The notes: generated by a model not told the origin, from the sequence alone. Shown: positions 35,591-45,443, counted from the stretch's first letter. The stretch is 64,000 nucleotides of DNA from Niabella beijingensis (GCF_020034665.1 NZ_JAIQDI010000002.1:2666001-2730000), one strand, 5' to 3'. Translations and numbers: made by a program.

Positions 35591-36196
35591 TCAGCTCTTA
35601 TTGGGCTTACTAACATATTTATTGTCCCTGACGAAAAACCGCCAGGGCAAAAGCGCATCTTCCAGGGCATAGGCAACGCCTATACGCGGTGTTGTTATGA
35701 TCGCATCAGAAGTATACCGGATGTTGTGATCTTCGATCCAGATCTCCTGCCCGGTCAATTTTTTTTTATTAAAGCTGCCGTCAATTCCCAGGGCCCTGGC
35801 TGCAGAACCCGGACCGGATGAAATTACAGCACTGGTAGCGGGCATGTTCCGCCTGCGTTCCATTATTTGTTTACCGATTAATGGTTCAACAGCCCTTACC
35901 AACACTGCATGAGGTTCATCCTTAAAAGAACTAACAATATTAAAAAGATAATGCATGCCGTAACATAAATATACATAAGCAACCCCGCCCGGACTATAAA
36001 GTATTTCCGTCCGGTTTGTACGCCGGCCGCCATAGGCGTGTGAGGCTTTATCCTGTACACCAAAGTAGGCTTCGGTTTCAACGATTATGCCGGCGGTTAC
36101 CGCACGCCCCTTCCGGGTGAAAAGCACTTTGCCGAGAAGATCCCTGGCAAGGAACGTGACATCCGGATTCAGGTAATAGGCAGATGGTAATTTCAA
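35591..36196 (-). CDS. mpg: DNA-3-methyladenine glycosylase (Mpg/AAG family)
   Basis: The 201-residue protein matches the AAG fold throughout: FLARDLLGKVLF, the catalytic-site VETEAYFGVQDKASHAY with the general-base Glu, RNxxMF-like TEILYSPGGVAYVYLCYGMHYLFN and AVLVRAVEP. It removes alkylated or deaminated purines to start base-excision repair in the cytoplasm. It is a single gene, convergent with the gene at 34803, and of the usual length. Some annotators use other symbols for the same family. Confidence 0.92.
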   Translation of the reverse strand: MKLPSAYYLNPDVTFLARDLLGKVLFTRKGRAVTAGIIVETEAYFGVQDKASHAYGGRRTNRTEILYSPGGVAYVYLCYGMHYLFNIVSSFKDEPHAVLVRAVEPLIGKQIMERRRNMPATSAVISSGPGSAARALGIDGSFNKKKLTGQEIWIEDHNIRYTSDAIITTPRIGVAYALEDALLPWRFFVRDNKYVSKPNKS

Positions 36197-36751
36197 CTTG
36201 AGCCGATTTATTAAATAACAACCTTTACAAACTCAAATAAAGCACAAAATTCCGGATTCCGCAATCAAACGATCCTGAAAAATAAAACAGAAGGGGATTT
36301 TTCAGAAACAAATCACAAGAAACTAAAAACCAATTATATACATATGCACGTAGACAATTTATAGACACTCCGGATGCCCCTTGTAGCAATTGTGTAGGAG
36401 TTCAAGACTTTGATGATCCAGCTCAATAGTTCAAATTTGAAAAGTGCGGGAACAGGTCCCAACGCACAATGCAGCAGGAATAGCAAAACGGTTTCCGCCA
36501 GGGAGATCATGTACAGGCTGTATTGCCGCTCTTTCTAAACACCGGATCCCTTTTATCGGATGCTGTTAAAAAATGATTACGAATGAAAAAATCGACAAGG
36601 CCGTTGTTACCTTTATGTTTTACACCCCGCTTTTCCTCAGCCGGAAATAAAAAGATCGTATTTTCATTCCCAAGGGCTGTGAAAAAGATCCGGGAACAAA
36701 TGATACAACCGGATCCGTTGTTTTGTACACCGGTATTTTAAATTAACACAC
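36197..36751. other. 550-bp intergenic region between divergent glycosylase and SPFH genes
   Basis: No convincing gene. A perfect 12-bp palindrome TTCAAATTTGAA lies near 36429 and could be an operator. TTGTTTTG near 36718-36725, 27 bp before the SPFH start codon, resembles a -7 element. Confidence 0.3.
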
Positions 36752-37726
36752 ATGAACCTACCTTTTATTGAAATCATTGAATCGCCCACACCGGATCCTA
36801 ACCTGCTGATGTGGAAATTTGCCGACAAGGACAGGGAAATAAAGAACGGGGCACAGCTTACCGTAAGGGAGAGCCAGCAGGCCATGCTCCTGAACCAGGG
36901 ACAGCTGGCAGACGTATTCCAGCCCGGGCTGCACCGTCTGGCAACAGAGAACGTACCGATCCTAAGCCGGCTTAAAGGCTGGAAGTATGGTTTTGAAAGT
37001 CCGTTTAAAGCTGATGTTTACTTTTTCAACACCTACCATTTTATCAACAATAAATGGGGTACCCCGGCACCGATCCTTATGCAGGATTCCCAGTTCGGGC
37101 AGGTGCGGGTGCGCGCTTTTGGCAGCTTTGATATAAAGATCGCTGATGCAGGGAAATTTTTCAGGACCTATGCCGGCACCTTTCCCCGGCTTACTATTTT
37201 TGAGTTACAGGGACAGTTGCGCGATTTTGTAGCACCGAAATTCGGCGAAGTGCTGGCCCAGGAGCAGATCCCGCTTACTTCCGCGGCAGGAAATATTACC
37301 GATCTCAGCCGGAAGATCGAACCGCATCTGAAACCCTATTTTGAAACGCTGGGACTGGAGTTAACACAGTTCATCATTACCAGTGTTACCCTGCCGGAAG
37401 AAGTGACCGCCTTCTATGATAAGGTGACCAATATGAATATGGTGGCCGATATGGATAAATTCACCCGGTTCAATACGGCCAATGCCATCGGGGAAAAAGG
37501 CACCGCTCTCAACGACGCCACGCAAACGGCGCTGGCCATGGGCGTGCTGCTGAACCAGGTACAGCAGAACAATACGAATGCCACACCGCAACAGGCGCCG
37601 GCCGCTACCCCGCCCCCCAACGATATCACTGCAAAACTTCAGCAACTGAAGATCCTTTTTGAGAATGGCCTGATCGACGAAGACGAATACAAGGCAAAAA
37701 AAGCAGACCTTTTAACACAACTGTAA
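36752..37726 (+). CDS. SPFH-domain protein with C-terminal SHOCT domain (YdjI/virion-core-like)
   Basis: A 324-residue cytosolic protein without a membrane anchor. Residues about 20-240 form an SPFH/band-7-like module (TVRESQQAMLLNQGQLADVFQPG, then FGSFDIKIADAGKFF). A Gln/Ala/Pro-rich linker (about 270-290) leads to a C-terminal SHOCT helix pair (QQLKILFENGLIDEDEYKAKKADLL). Bacillus YdjI, encoded with PspA and zinc-ribbon YdjG, has the same plan and is linked to envelope stress. Here the stop overlaps the start of a zinc-ribbon gene (TAATG), supporting a conserved functional pairing. It probably oligomerises at the membrane. Confidence 0.82.
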   Translation: MNLPFIEIIESPTPDPNLLMWKFADKDREIKNGAQLTVRESQQAMLLNQGQLADVFQPGLHRLATENVPILSRLKGWKYGFESPFKADVYFFNTYHFINNKWGTPAPILMQDSQFGQVRVRAFGSFDIKIADAGKFFRTYAGTFPRLTIFELQGQLRDFVAPKFGEVLAQEQIPLTSAAGNITDLSRKIEPHLKPYFETLGLELTQFIITSVTLPEEVTAFYDKVTNMNMVADMDKFTRFNTANAIGEKGTALNDATQTALAMGVLLNQVQQNNTNATPQQAPAATPPPNDITAKLQQLKILFENGLIDEDEYKAKKADLLTQL

Positions 37727-37986
37727 TGGAAGAAAAAAAGGCTCAATCCTTTTTGGAAAAATTAAAGGCCAAAGCACAGGCACAACAGAAATACGGGGGG
37801 CCTGCGGAATCAAAAGATGCCAGCATCGGCACGAAAACCTGCCCGAACTGCGGCGCCGGCAGGGCAAAGGACGACGGACTGACCCATTGTGCCTACTGTG
37901 GTTTTGAATTTATGCAGGTAACGCTTACCGACGGGTTACATATAAAAAAAGAAGACAATTCAAAAGAGAACAACCAACCGGTCTGA
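37726..37986 (+). CDS. Small zinc-ribbon protein partnered with the SPFH gene
   Basis: The 86-residue protein has a basic helical N-terminus (FLEKLKAKAQAQQKY) and one zinc ribbon with CPNCGAG and CAYCGFEF. The start codon overlaps the stop of the SPFH gene by one base, so translation is coupled. No enzyme motif. It likely acts as an adaptor or assembly factor for the SPFH protein. Confidence 0.8.
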   Translation: MEEKKAQSFLEKLKAKAQAQQKYGGPAESKDASIGTKTCPNCGAGRAKDDGLTHCAYCGFEFMQVTLTDGLHIKKEDNSKENNQPV

Positions 37987-38024
37987 CCCGGCATCCGTTT
38001 GTTTTCATCACCCAATCACCAATT

Positions 38025-38834
38025 ATGTTCAGTCTATTCAATAATAATAACGGGGACGAAAGCGCTTTGCCCCCGGGGCAGACACGCCAGATTCACGAAA
38101 CGCAGGAGCGTTGGTTTACCTTCCTGAAAAAACTTGAAGAGCGGGTGGAAGAACTCTGCACCGCTGCCATTCCGGAACTGAAAGCCATGCGCAGCAGTAC
38201 CGATGCGGTATATGAAGCCAATGTAGGACAGGTCCTCAGCGGGCTGCGCGGGCAGATCAACCAGGTAAGGGAAAAAGCCCGGCAGACAGAGGAAGAAAAG
38301 GTCCGCCCCTTCTACCGGCAACTCGACCAAGCAGGATCATTTAACGCAGCATTAGAATTTAGTGAGACCTGCTCCGGTCGCTACCGGCAGTTCGAAGCCT
38401 TTTGTCAAAGCTGGTACGGTCAGCTGGAAGCCGCCACCAAACAGGATCATGAAGCATTGTATCAAAAAATACTGGCAGAACACGAACAGCTCAGGGACCG
38501 GTTCCGCTGCCAGCAATGCGGAGCGCCCATTTCCATAGAAAAGATTTATTTCACCACTACTTATCTCAAATGTCCCGCATGCAGCACGCAAAATACCTAT
38601 GAGCCCAGTACCCTTGCGCGAAGCCTGAACTGGATCGCAAGGGATCTGGCAGAAGCGCGCACCGCACACCTGCTCGCCGCATATAATAATGATGCGAGCC
38701 AGCGGCCGGAACTTTACCGCGTTTACCTGCGGGCCATGTTCGACGAATGGAATAAACTGGTACCGGATCTTACCGAATCCAATGAAAAATTTTATGAACG
38801 GCAGCTGGCCGACTTCAACCGGTCCGTTAAATAA
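38025..38834 (+). CDS. Unknown zinc-ribbon protein with N-terminal coiled coil
   Basis: The 269-residue protein is not assigned to a named family. Residues about 20-145 are helical and charged (coiled-coil-like), then a four-Cys ribbon appears as CQQCG and CPACSTQN around residues 163-190, and a second helical part closes the protein. No signal peptide or membrane helix. It begins 38 bp after the zinc-ribbon gene and shares the strand with the whole cluster, so it is likely part of the SPFH operon. Confidence 0.75.
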   Translation: MFSLFNNNNGDESALPPGQTRQIHETQERWFTFLKKLEERVEELCTAAIPELKAMRSSTDAVYEANVGQVLSGLRGQINQVREKARQTEEEKVRPFYRQLDQAGSFNAALEFSETCSGRYRQFEAFCQSWYGQLEAATKQDHEALYQKILAEHEQLRDRFRCQQCGAPISIEKIYFTTTYLKCPACSTQNTYEPSTLARSLNWIARDLAEARTAHLLAAYNNDASQRPELYRVYLRAMFDEWNKLVPDLTESNEKFYERQLADFNRSVK

Positions 38835-38857
38835 AACTTCTAACAAACTTTTCATAA

Positions 38858-38977
38858 TACTATGTCAAGCGTATTTTTTTGCAACAAATATCAGGCGGTG
38901 CGTGTTAACGCCCTTTCCATACGCCCTCGTCGGGCTCAGGGCGACAGGCAGCACAACACCTGATGTATGACATAGTA
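38858..38977. repeat. 120-bp palindromic element (REP/MITE-like candidate)
   Basis: The ends are a perfect 10-bp inverted repeat (TACTATGTCA and TGACATAGTA). Inside, ATCAGG (38890-38895) pairs with CCTGAT (38959-38964), and the centre has a CGCCCT/AGGGCG hairpin (38922-38943). The nested symmetry could fold into one long imperfect cruciform. It separates two genes of the SPFH cluster. No target-site duplication is clear. Confidence 0.55.
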
Positions 38978-39030
38978 CGGGCTTCTATTCACCGTTCACT
39001 TTTAACGAATAACATATAAAATACAATTCC

Positions 39031-40014
39031 ATGTTCAAGAAATTATTCAACAACCTGCTGGGCAGCGAAGAAGATGCTCAAAAGCAACAGGAAACAACCG
39101 CAAACCAATACCAGCCGGAAACAGCAGCTTCTGCAGGCATGGCTGACCATCAGCAACCAAAGCACGACCGGTATGACCCGGTGACCCAGCACGGCACTCA
39201 TTACCGCAAAGAAGACTTTGATGCCGCGGCGGAAAAAAAATACCAGGAACTGCTCAACGACCAGGATGAGGAACTAAGCGCGGACGACCAGCGGAACCTG
39301 CGCCGGGAGGCCATCCGGATGGTTTATTTCCAATGGAACGGAGGAGATCAGGATCAGTACATGCGTTTTGAAATGGCCAATTCACTGGACATCTCCGGCT
39401 TTGCCACGCAGGGCTTTAACCAGGTAACTGAAGATGGGAATGCCTTGTATGATCCCATTCATGGTGTTTCGCTTTATGATTATGCCGCCCTCGCTCATGC
39501 CATGGCAAAAGGCATCCCGGAAGAAACGGTATTAAGAACTTTTGGTATCGAAAAACCGGTATGGGACGAAGTAAACCTGCTGTGGCCCGAACGGATGAAA
39601 CAGGATCCCACTTATGGCATCATGACCAAATATGGCGAATATTTTGCTGCAGCCGACCAGCATCCGAAACTAAGCAAACTGAAGCCCGAAGCCGCACCCG
39701 CTGTTGCCGGAAGCTCCGGCGACAACCTGGAAAAATTAAAAACCGACCGCTATTTTTATGAGGAGCTTTGCGGCGCGCGCACAGCGGCCTATGAATACGG
39801 CCTCGACGGTGCACAATGGATCCTCGAAAATTACGGCATCAATCTTTCCGACTTCCAGGCGGTGGCCATGGACTGGATGACCGCGCAAAATCAAACCTTT
39901 AATATGACGGATGTGCAGCACTATATGGATTACCAGTTGCAAAAGCAGAAAGAATATTCCGAAAAATTTGCTGCAGAACAGGGCGGGAACATTGCTGATG
40001 ACGTCGAGTTCTGA
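39031..40014 (+). CDS. Unknown acidic protein, last gene of the SPFH cluster
   Basis: The 327-residue protein is not recognised. After a short basic start (MFKKLFNNLLGSEEDAQKQQ), which resembles MFSLFNNN at the start of the upstream gene, a Gln-rich spacer leads to a soluble helical domain with ELSADDQRNLRREAIRMVYF, FEMANSLDISGFATQGFN and GVSLYDYAALAHAMAKG. There are no catalytic motifs that I can name. The conserved start peptide shared with the 38025 gene suggests a common targeting or assembly signal. It lies after the palindromic element and just before a convergent SusD gene. Confidence 0.75.
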   Translation: MFKKLFNNLLGSEEDAQKQQETTANQYQPETAASAGMADHQQPKHDRYDPVTQHGTHYRKEDFDAAAEKKYQELLNDQDEELSADDQRNLRREAIRMVYFQWNGGDQDQYMRFEMANSLDISGFATQGFNQVTEDGNALYDPIHGVSLYDYAALAHAMAKGIPEETVLRTFGIEKPVWDEVNLLWPERMKQDPTYGIMTKYGEYFAAADQHPKLSKLKPEAAPAVAGSSGDNLEKLKTDRYFYEELCGARTAAYEYGLDGAQWILENYGINLSDFQAVAMDWMTAQNQTFNMTDVQHYMDYQLQKQKEYSEKFAAEQGGNIADDVEF

Positions 40015-40092
40015 CGGGACCTCTTACCATCGCTGTTAAATCCCGGACAGCAATAACACTGCTCCTTCCGGCAGGCCCACATCCCCTGCCGG

Positions 40093-41796
40093 TTATTGAT
40101 ACCCCGGGTTCTGTTCCAGTACTGCTTCTGTGTTCTGGGTGATCTCCGTTGCGGGTATGGGCCAAAGATTGTGATAGGCTTCAATGGTCAGTCCCGACCG
40201 CGGATTGTACCGATGAGTACGATCGAATAATTTACCCAGCCGCGTAAGGGTTACCGCCCGGAATTCCTCCAGGTACAGCTCCCGCAACCGTTCATCAAGG
40301 ATATAATCGATATTCATTGCTGCCGCCGTTGCCGGTGTGGCATGGGCCCGGTTTCGCAGTACATTGATATCATCGGCCGCCTTCTGGGTTTCTCCTTTTC
40401 CAAGATAGGCTTCCGCCCGTAACAGATAGGTCTCTGCCAGGCGGGCCATATATTTCTGCATAAATAACCGGGAGGCCCCATTCAGTAACAGTCCGCCGAA
40501 CGGATTGGTGACATTGGTAATGATAGACGGACCTGCTGCAGCCACAAAATCGCCGGCCGATGGTGAGGTCTTCCGGATCACCGGGTAAAAATTGCGAATG
40601 GTATCCCTGAAATCTGCCGGTTGCACTTTGTCCTTATACCCGTCCTTTACATACCATTTACCATAGTCAGGAGATGTAGCGGGGACACCCGAGATCCGGA
40701 TATCCCTGACGATATTATAGGGCGAGTTACGGATATCGCCGGGGGTCCATATTTCATAAAAGAAATGAGATGTCGGCCGGATCCACCCGATGCCGTTTGA
40801 TGAAACACTGTCAACGAATTTGGAATTGAAGAGTATCGGTATTTTGGTCTTTGTGGTGGACTCCAGGATCCGTACCCCCGTCAGGCTCGGCACAACCGCC
40901 CAGGCGGTCTGGTCCCCTACCGCAGCCGCATTGTTCAGCTTGGTTTGTATTACCAGCAACCCTTCATGATTGCCACCGCTGTAACTCTGGTTATCGTATT
41001 CAAAAAGGTCGCGGTATACATCGCCGGGCTGCGCCGATCTTTTTCCGAACCGGTTGGCCATTAATGATACACCGGAAAAATTGATCACATCTGATGCACT
41101 CGCTATAGCACCATCATAGTCTTTAAGCGAGATCAGCACTTCTGTAAGCACATGCTGCGCGATCTGTTTGTTCACCACGCCATCGGTAACTTTATCAATA
41201 TCGGACAACAACCCTATTGCCTGCTGCAGGTCTTTTTTACATTGTTCATATACCGCTGCCCTGGCCGCCCGTACATAATCATACCGGGGTTCTTTCAGCT
41301 CGTTCAGTTCAATGGGTACGCCGCCAAAAAGATTAGCCAGTACATTATACGAGTAGGCTCTGAAAAATAATGCCTGCCCCATAAAGCTGTTCTTATCCGC
41401 ATCCGTCAGCTGGGTTGCGCCCGGCACCCGGCTGATGATCAGGTTGGTATTGGTAATGATCTTATAAAATGCCGACCAGATCGTTTGCGGAATAAAATAG
41501 GTTGGCACCATCGTGGCCTTGTAGGCGTTTAACTTGGCCGCCGGATCATAGTCTGTACCGTTAAATGCAAAATCAGTGGCATAATACAATCCGAAATAAG
41601 CATCCAGGTTCATATTACCCATATAAATGTTCCGGACGCCGTTGTATACATTATTGGTGGCCTGCTGAAACTGGGCAGTCGTTTGCAGTGAGCTCTCCGG
41701 TGTATACACCGAAAGCAGCTCTTCGTCCAGGAAATCCTTGCTGCAGGACGACAGTATCAAACCGAGGCCGAGAAGATATAAGGTTGCTTTTTTCAT
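40093..41796 (-). CDS. RagB/SusD-family nutrient-binding lipoprotein
   Basis: About 567 residues from an ATG giving a lipoprotein signal (MKKATLYLLGLGLILSSCSK, lipobox LSSC); the frame is open 8 codons more. The SusD plan is visible: an N-terminal helical part with NAYKATMVPTYFIPQ, FLRAYSYNVLANLFGGVPI-like TPR helices (here FFRAYSYNVLANLFGGVP), a variable ligand domain and the C-terminal YLLRAEAYLGKGETQKAADDI and LDERLRELYLEEF. It acts as the lid of the SusC transporter encoded immediately upstream. The ligand is not evident, as no glycosidase or peptidase gene adjoins. Confidence 0.92.
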   Translation of the reverse strand: MKKATLYLLGLGLILSSCSKDFLDEELLSVYTPESSLQTTAQFQQATNNVYNGVRNIYMGNMNLDAYFGLYYATDFAFNGTDYDPAAKLNAYKATMVPTYFIPQTIWSAFYKIITNTNLIISRVPGATQLTDADKNSFMGQALFFRAYSYNVLANLFGGVPIELNELKEPRYDYVRAARAAVYEQCKKDLQQAIGLLSDIDKVTDGVVNKQIAQHVLTEVLISLKDYDGAIASASDVINFSGVSLMANRFGKRSAQPGDVYRDLFEYDNQSYSGGNHEGLLVIQTKLNNAAAVGDQTAWAVVPSLTGVRILESTTKTKIPILFNSKFVDSVSSNGIGWIRPTSHFFYEIWTPGDIRNSPYNIVRDIRISGVPATSPDYGKWYVKDGYKDKVQPADFRDTIRNFYPVIRKTSPSAGDFVAAAGPSIITNVTNPFGGLLLNGASRLFMQKYMARLAETYLLRAEAYLGKGETQKAADDINVLRNRAHATPATAAAMNIDYILDERLRELYLEEFRAVTLTRLGKLFDRTHRYNPRSGLTIEAYHNLWPIPATEITQNTEAVLEQNPGYQ

Positions 41797-41821
41797 TTTC
41801 TGAAGTTTACTGTTGAACACA

Positions 41822-44800
41822 TTAAAAGGTCACATTGATTCCCAGGGAATAATTTTTCATCACAGGATACCCGTTCTGATCCAGTCCCAGCCCGCCGGGG
41901 ATCCTCAGCCCCAATGATGAGCGCTGACTGGCCGCAGGATTGGATTCCGGATCCCATCCGTCCCATTTGGTAAGGGTAAGCAGGTTTTGCGCATTGATGT
42001 ATATCCCCAATGCCTTTATCAGTTTCACCCGTTCGAGAAACCGTTGTGAAAAATTATAGGTAAGCGTTACATCCTGGAGCCGTACAAAGCTGCGCTTTAC
42101 ATAGGGACCGAAATTTTCGCCCAGTGTTGCAACATAGGCGGCCACGCTCCTGTAACGCGCACCGGGATTATTGGGCGTCCAGTAATCATAAACAAATCCG
42201 TTGTTGTTCCGGATATTGTCCGGGTTTTGCAGCATGATGCCCGGCGCTCCGAGGTAACCATCCCTGCCCCCCTGTATGGTATTGATAAAGAATTTTAATT
42301 CAAATTCTTTGTATTGAAGATTATTGGAAATGCCCAGACTGAACGAAGGGTCCAGCTTACCCAGTATTTGTTTATCCGCCGGTGTGATAACGCCGTCGCC
42401 ATTCAGGTCCTCGATCTTGTACTGGCCGGCCTTAAAACCCTGCTCTGCAAGGCCTGCGGGAATTTCCTCCCCAAGCTGGTACATCCCCGTGATCTTGTAA
42501 TCATAGACCACACCGTAAGGCTGACCAATAAAATAACTCAGTATCGGGTCGCCGCCGTTGATCAGGTCTTTTCCGGTTCCGTCTATATCCAGCACCTTAT
42601 TCCGGTTCCTGAAAAAATTGGCACCGATCTGCCATCTGAAATTTTTTGTAGCAACAGGAATACCGGTGATGTTCAGCTCCTGTCCCCTGTTCTGGATCTT
42701 CCCGATATTGATGAGGAAGCTGTTAAACCCGGTTATTGTCGGTGTGGCCCGGGAGTTCAGGAGGTTCTTCGAATTGGAAAAATACAGATCGAGCGAACCG
42801 GAAAGCCGGTTATCAAAAAAGGCAAAATCCACTCCGGCATTAAATGAGTTCGTCGTTTCCCAGCGCAGGTTCAGGTTTGGCAGCTGGCTTAAAAAAGAGC
42901 CCAGCTGCGGTCCGCCCGATGCGCCATAAAGGTATCCGTTGGCCAGCCCCACATTCATCTGGGCAAGGGTCTGATAACGGCCGACGGTCCTGTTACCGGT
43001 AGAGCCGTAGGACAGTCGCAGTTTCAGGTCGTTTACCCCCGTTACAGACTCAAAGAATTTTTCCTGGTTCAGGCGCCAGGCAAAGGCCAGTGAAGGGAAT
43101 ACGGCCCATTTGTTCTTTTCAGAAAAACCGGAAAAGCCATCCCTTCTTACAGTTCCTGTCAGGATATATTTTTTGTCAAACGAATAGGAAACCCGGGCCA
43201 TCTGGTACAGCGCCTGCTCCTTCCAGGGCAGGATCGCCGCATCATTTGACACGGTAAGCCGGGCAGGGTCTCCCACATCCAGCCGGTCGTAATACAGGAT
43301 GCCGTTGGTGATACCGCCTGCCGATGTACTTGTACCATCGTGCTTATTAACCTCTGCCCCGTACAGCAAGGTCACATCCACTCCATGAACGCCGAAATCC
43401 CTTTTGTAGGTAAGGATATTGTCCAATGTCTGGAAATAGTCGGTCATATAGGTTTTATAGGCCGTGGCTTCTGTATTAGGCGCATTATAGTTGAACCGGT
43501 TTGCAGCAATATAGTTGTTGCCAAAATTCACCCGGTAGTTCAGGCCTTTAATGTACGGGATATCCACGCTGGCAAAGAAGTTGCCGATAAAGTTCAGGTT
43601 ACGGTCCAGGTCCTTCGACCGGCGGAGTACTTCCAGCGCCGTCGGTGTGGTTGTTTGTGCGTAGAACTCCAGCATCTGGCCTGTTTTGGGATCGAACGGC
43701 AGTGTATAGGGCTTCAGCAGCATGATATCCGAGAAGGAAGGCGACACGCCGCTGTAATCATTTATCGATAATCCCGTTTGCGCTCCCACCGTCAACCAGT
43801 CAAAGGGTTTGGCTTCCAGGTTCAGCCGCACGCTGTTCCGCCGGTAATTATCGTTCTTGACCAGGTTAGTCTGGTCGAAATAACCGTAGCCCAGATAAAA
43901 ACGGATCTTCTTCGATTTCCCGCTCAACCCGATATTGTGATTCTGGATCCTTGGCCGGGAGTTCGTCATCAGGTTCCACCAGTTGGCTTCATAGCCGTTC
44001 TTATAATTATCGGCTTCCACACCCGCAAGTTTGGTGGAGGGGTCCCAGTCAGGGTTCATTTGCGTCATGTCATTGGGATCCCTGCTTTCAGACAGGTACC
44101 AATCGCCCAGCTTTTGAATGTACTGCGCTCCCGATGCAGGGCGCATATCTTTTTGGGTCATCTCCTGTATCGAGTAGGACCCGCTGTAGTCGATGCTGAT
44201 CCGGTCTGCACCACTGGCACCGCTTTTGGTGGTAATGAGCACCACCCCGTTCGATGCCTGCGAACCGTAAACGGCTGCGGCACTGGCGTCTTTTAAGAGG
44301 TCGATGCTGGCGATATCCGAAGCGTTGATGGAGGTAAGCGATCCCCTGTAGATCAGTCCGTCCACCACGATCAGGGGCGATGTGGTACCGGAGATGGAAT
44401 TTCTTCCGCGTACCATAAGTGTGGGGTCGCTACCGGCCCTTGTCACCTGCCCTACGGTAAGCCCGGGAACCGTCCCCCTTAAAGAAGACATCACATTCGG
44501 GTTGGGTGATTGTTTCTGCACCTGAAGATCGGCCTTGGCCACAGCACCGGTAACATCCTGCCGGCGCCGGGTCCCATACCCCACCACCACCACATCTTCC
44601 AGTTCACCGGCGCGCTGCAATAAGGTCAGTATGATATCCGGGTTCTGTCCTTCACTGATCTTATATCCTGTGAAGGATTTCGTTTCATACCCTACCATAC
44701 TCACATTAAAAGTATAATCCCCGGCCGGTAAACTGGCAAAAGTAAATTTCCCATTGTTGTCAGAGATTGCCGTTTTTACATTGGTGCCGTTCTGCAATGC

Positions 44801-44947
44801 TTCCACGGTAGCTCCGGCAAGTGGTGTCCCCCCTTCACCTGTTACAGCGCCGCTGATGCCGCCGGTGGCTTGCTGCGCATAAGAAAAAAACGGCATGGTG
44901 CACACGGCAACCATTATTGCCATGGCAAATCTTTTGATCGTTCCCAT
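41822..44947 (-). CDS. SusC/RagA-family TonB-linked outer-membrane transporter
   Basis: The 1,041-residue protein has a signal peptide ending near SYAQQ and a carboxypeptidase-regulatory-like domain (about 30-115, GAVTGEGGTPLAGATVEAL...GKFTFASLPAGDYTF). TonB-box-like VVVVGYGTRRR follows, then a plug (SLRGTVPGLTVGQVT...VYGSQASNGVVLITTKSG) and a 22-strand barrel ending in NYSLGINVTF. The SusD partner begins 25 bp downstream. No ECF sigma/anti-sigma or hybrid sensor gene is adjacent, so control is not visible. Loci without enzymes often import peptides, glycans or other oligomers; undetermined here. Confidence 0.93.
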   Translation of the reverse strand: MGTIKRFAMAIMVAVCTMPFFSYAQQATGGISGAVTGEGGTPLAGATVEALQNGTNVKTAISDNNGKFTFASLPAGDYTFNVSMVGYETKSFTGYKISEGQNPDIILTLLQRAGELEDVVVVGYGTRRRQDVTGAVAKADLQVQKQSPNPNVMSSLRGTVPGLTVGQVTRAGSDPTLMVRGRNSISGTTSPLIVVDGLIYRGSLTSINASDIASIDLLKDASAAAVYGSQASNGVVLITTKSGASGADRISIDYSGSYSIQEMTQKDMRPASGAQYIQKLGDWYLSESRDPNDMTQMNPDWDPSTKLAGVEADNYKNGYEANWWNLMTNSRPRIQNHNIGLSGKSKKIRFYLGYGYFDQTNLVKNDNYRRNSVRLNLEAKPFDWLTVGAQTGLSINDYSGVSPSFSDIMLLKPYTLPFDPKTGQMLEFYAQTTTPTALEVLRRSKDLDRNLNFIGNFFASVDIPYIKGLNYRVNFGNNYIAANRFNYNAPNTEATAYKTYMTDYFQTLDNILTYKRDFGVHGVDVTLLYGAEVNKHDGTSTSAGGITNGILYYDRLDVGDPARLTVSNDAAILPWKEQALYQMARVSYSFDKKYILTGTVRRDGFSGFSEKNKWAVFPSLAFAWRLNQEKFFESVTGVNDLKLRLSYGSTGNRTVGRYQTLAQMNVGLANGYLYGASGGPQLGSFLSQLPNLNLRWETTNSFNAGVDFAFFDNRLSGSLDLYFSNSKNLLNSRATPTITGFNSFLINIGKIQNRGQELNITGIPVATKNFRWQIGANFFRNRNKVLDIDGTGKDLINGGDPILSYFIGQPYGVVYDYKITGMYQLGEEIPAGLAEQGFKAGQYKIEDLNGDGVITPADKQILGKLDPSFSLGISNNLQYKEFELKFFINTIQGGRDGYLGAPGIMLQNPDNIRNNNGFVYDYWTPNNPGARYRSVAAYVATLGENFGPYVKRSFVRLQDVTLTYNFSQRFLERVKLIKALGIYINAQNLLTLTKWDGWDPESNPAASQRSSLGLRIPGGLGLDQNGYPVMKNYSLGINVTF

Positions 44948-45443
44948 AAAATTTCAGCCTTTTTTAAAAGTGTTCAATCTGGTTTAAAAGCAATACAAAA
45001 AAGTTAACAACCGTTTGCTCTTTTACAAAAAGAAAGCTTTTATCCTGCTTCTGGTTTCGGTAAATTATCCTATTATTAAGCAATTTTGGCAAATTTGAGC
45101 TGTATACTTTCAACAGGTGCCAATATAAGACAGTCCGCACATGGTGGCCGATTCATGTCGCAGCCCCCCACAGGAACTATATGTCGCTATTTTTTGAGTT
45201 GATCACGATAAAACGGACGTCTTCCACGGGACTTTCCCCGGCGGGAGGCCTGTTGTAAAGCGGTGTATCCCGGATCGGGGACTTCTCCCTGATAAGCCGC
45301 CCGGATACCTCTACTAATATGATTGAATAGGAAAAACAGGGGGATCTTTTCAGCCGTTGATCCGCCCGGTTGGTTTAAAGGAAATTTATTGATCTTTCTG
45401 CGGGCAGGTTGCAATCGAAAAATCGTAGCCCTTTTTTATCCCC
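44948..45443. other. 500-bp region upstream of susC
   Basis: It should carry the promoter of the SusC/SusD operon, though no box is clear. A 75-codon minus frame at 45187-45414, very rich in Arg/Pro/Gln, lacks domain signs and I reject it. Confidence 0.35.

Noticed and set aside
40068..40092. CCGGCAGG/CCTGCCGG hairpin at the susD stop as terminator
   Set aside because: The stem is good but it overlaps the stop codon region and has no T-run on either strand.
43778..44296. 172-codon antisense frame inside susC
   Set aside because: Shadow of the SusC coding sequence with no domain signs.
45187..45414. 75-codon Arg/Gln/Pro-rich minus frame
   Set aside because: Composition unlike real proteins of this genome and no conserved pattern; more likely part of the susC upstream region.
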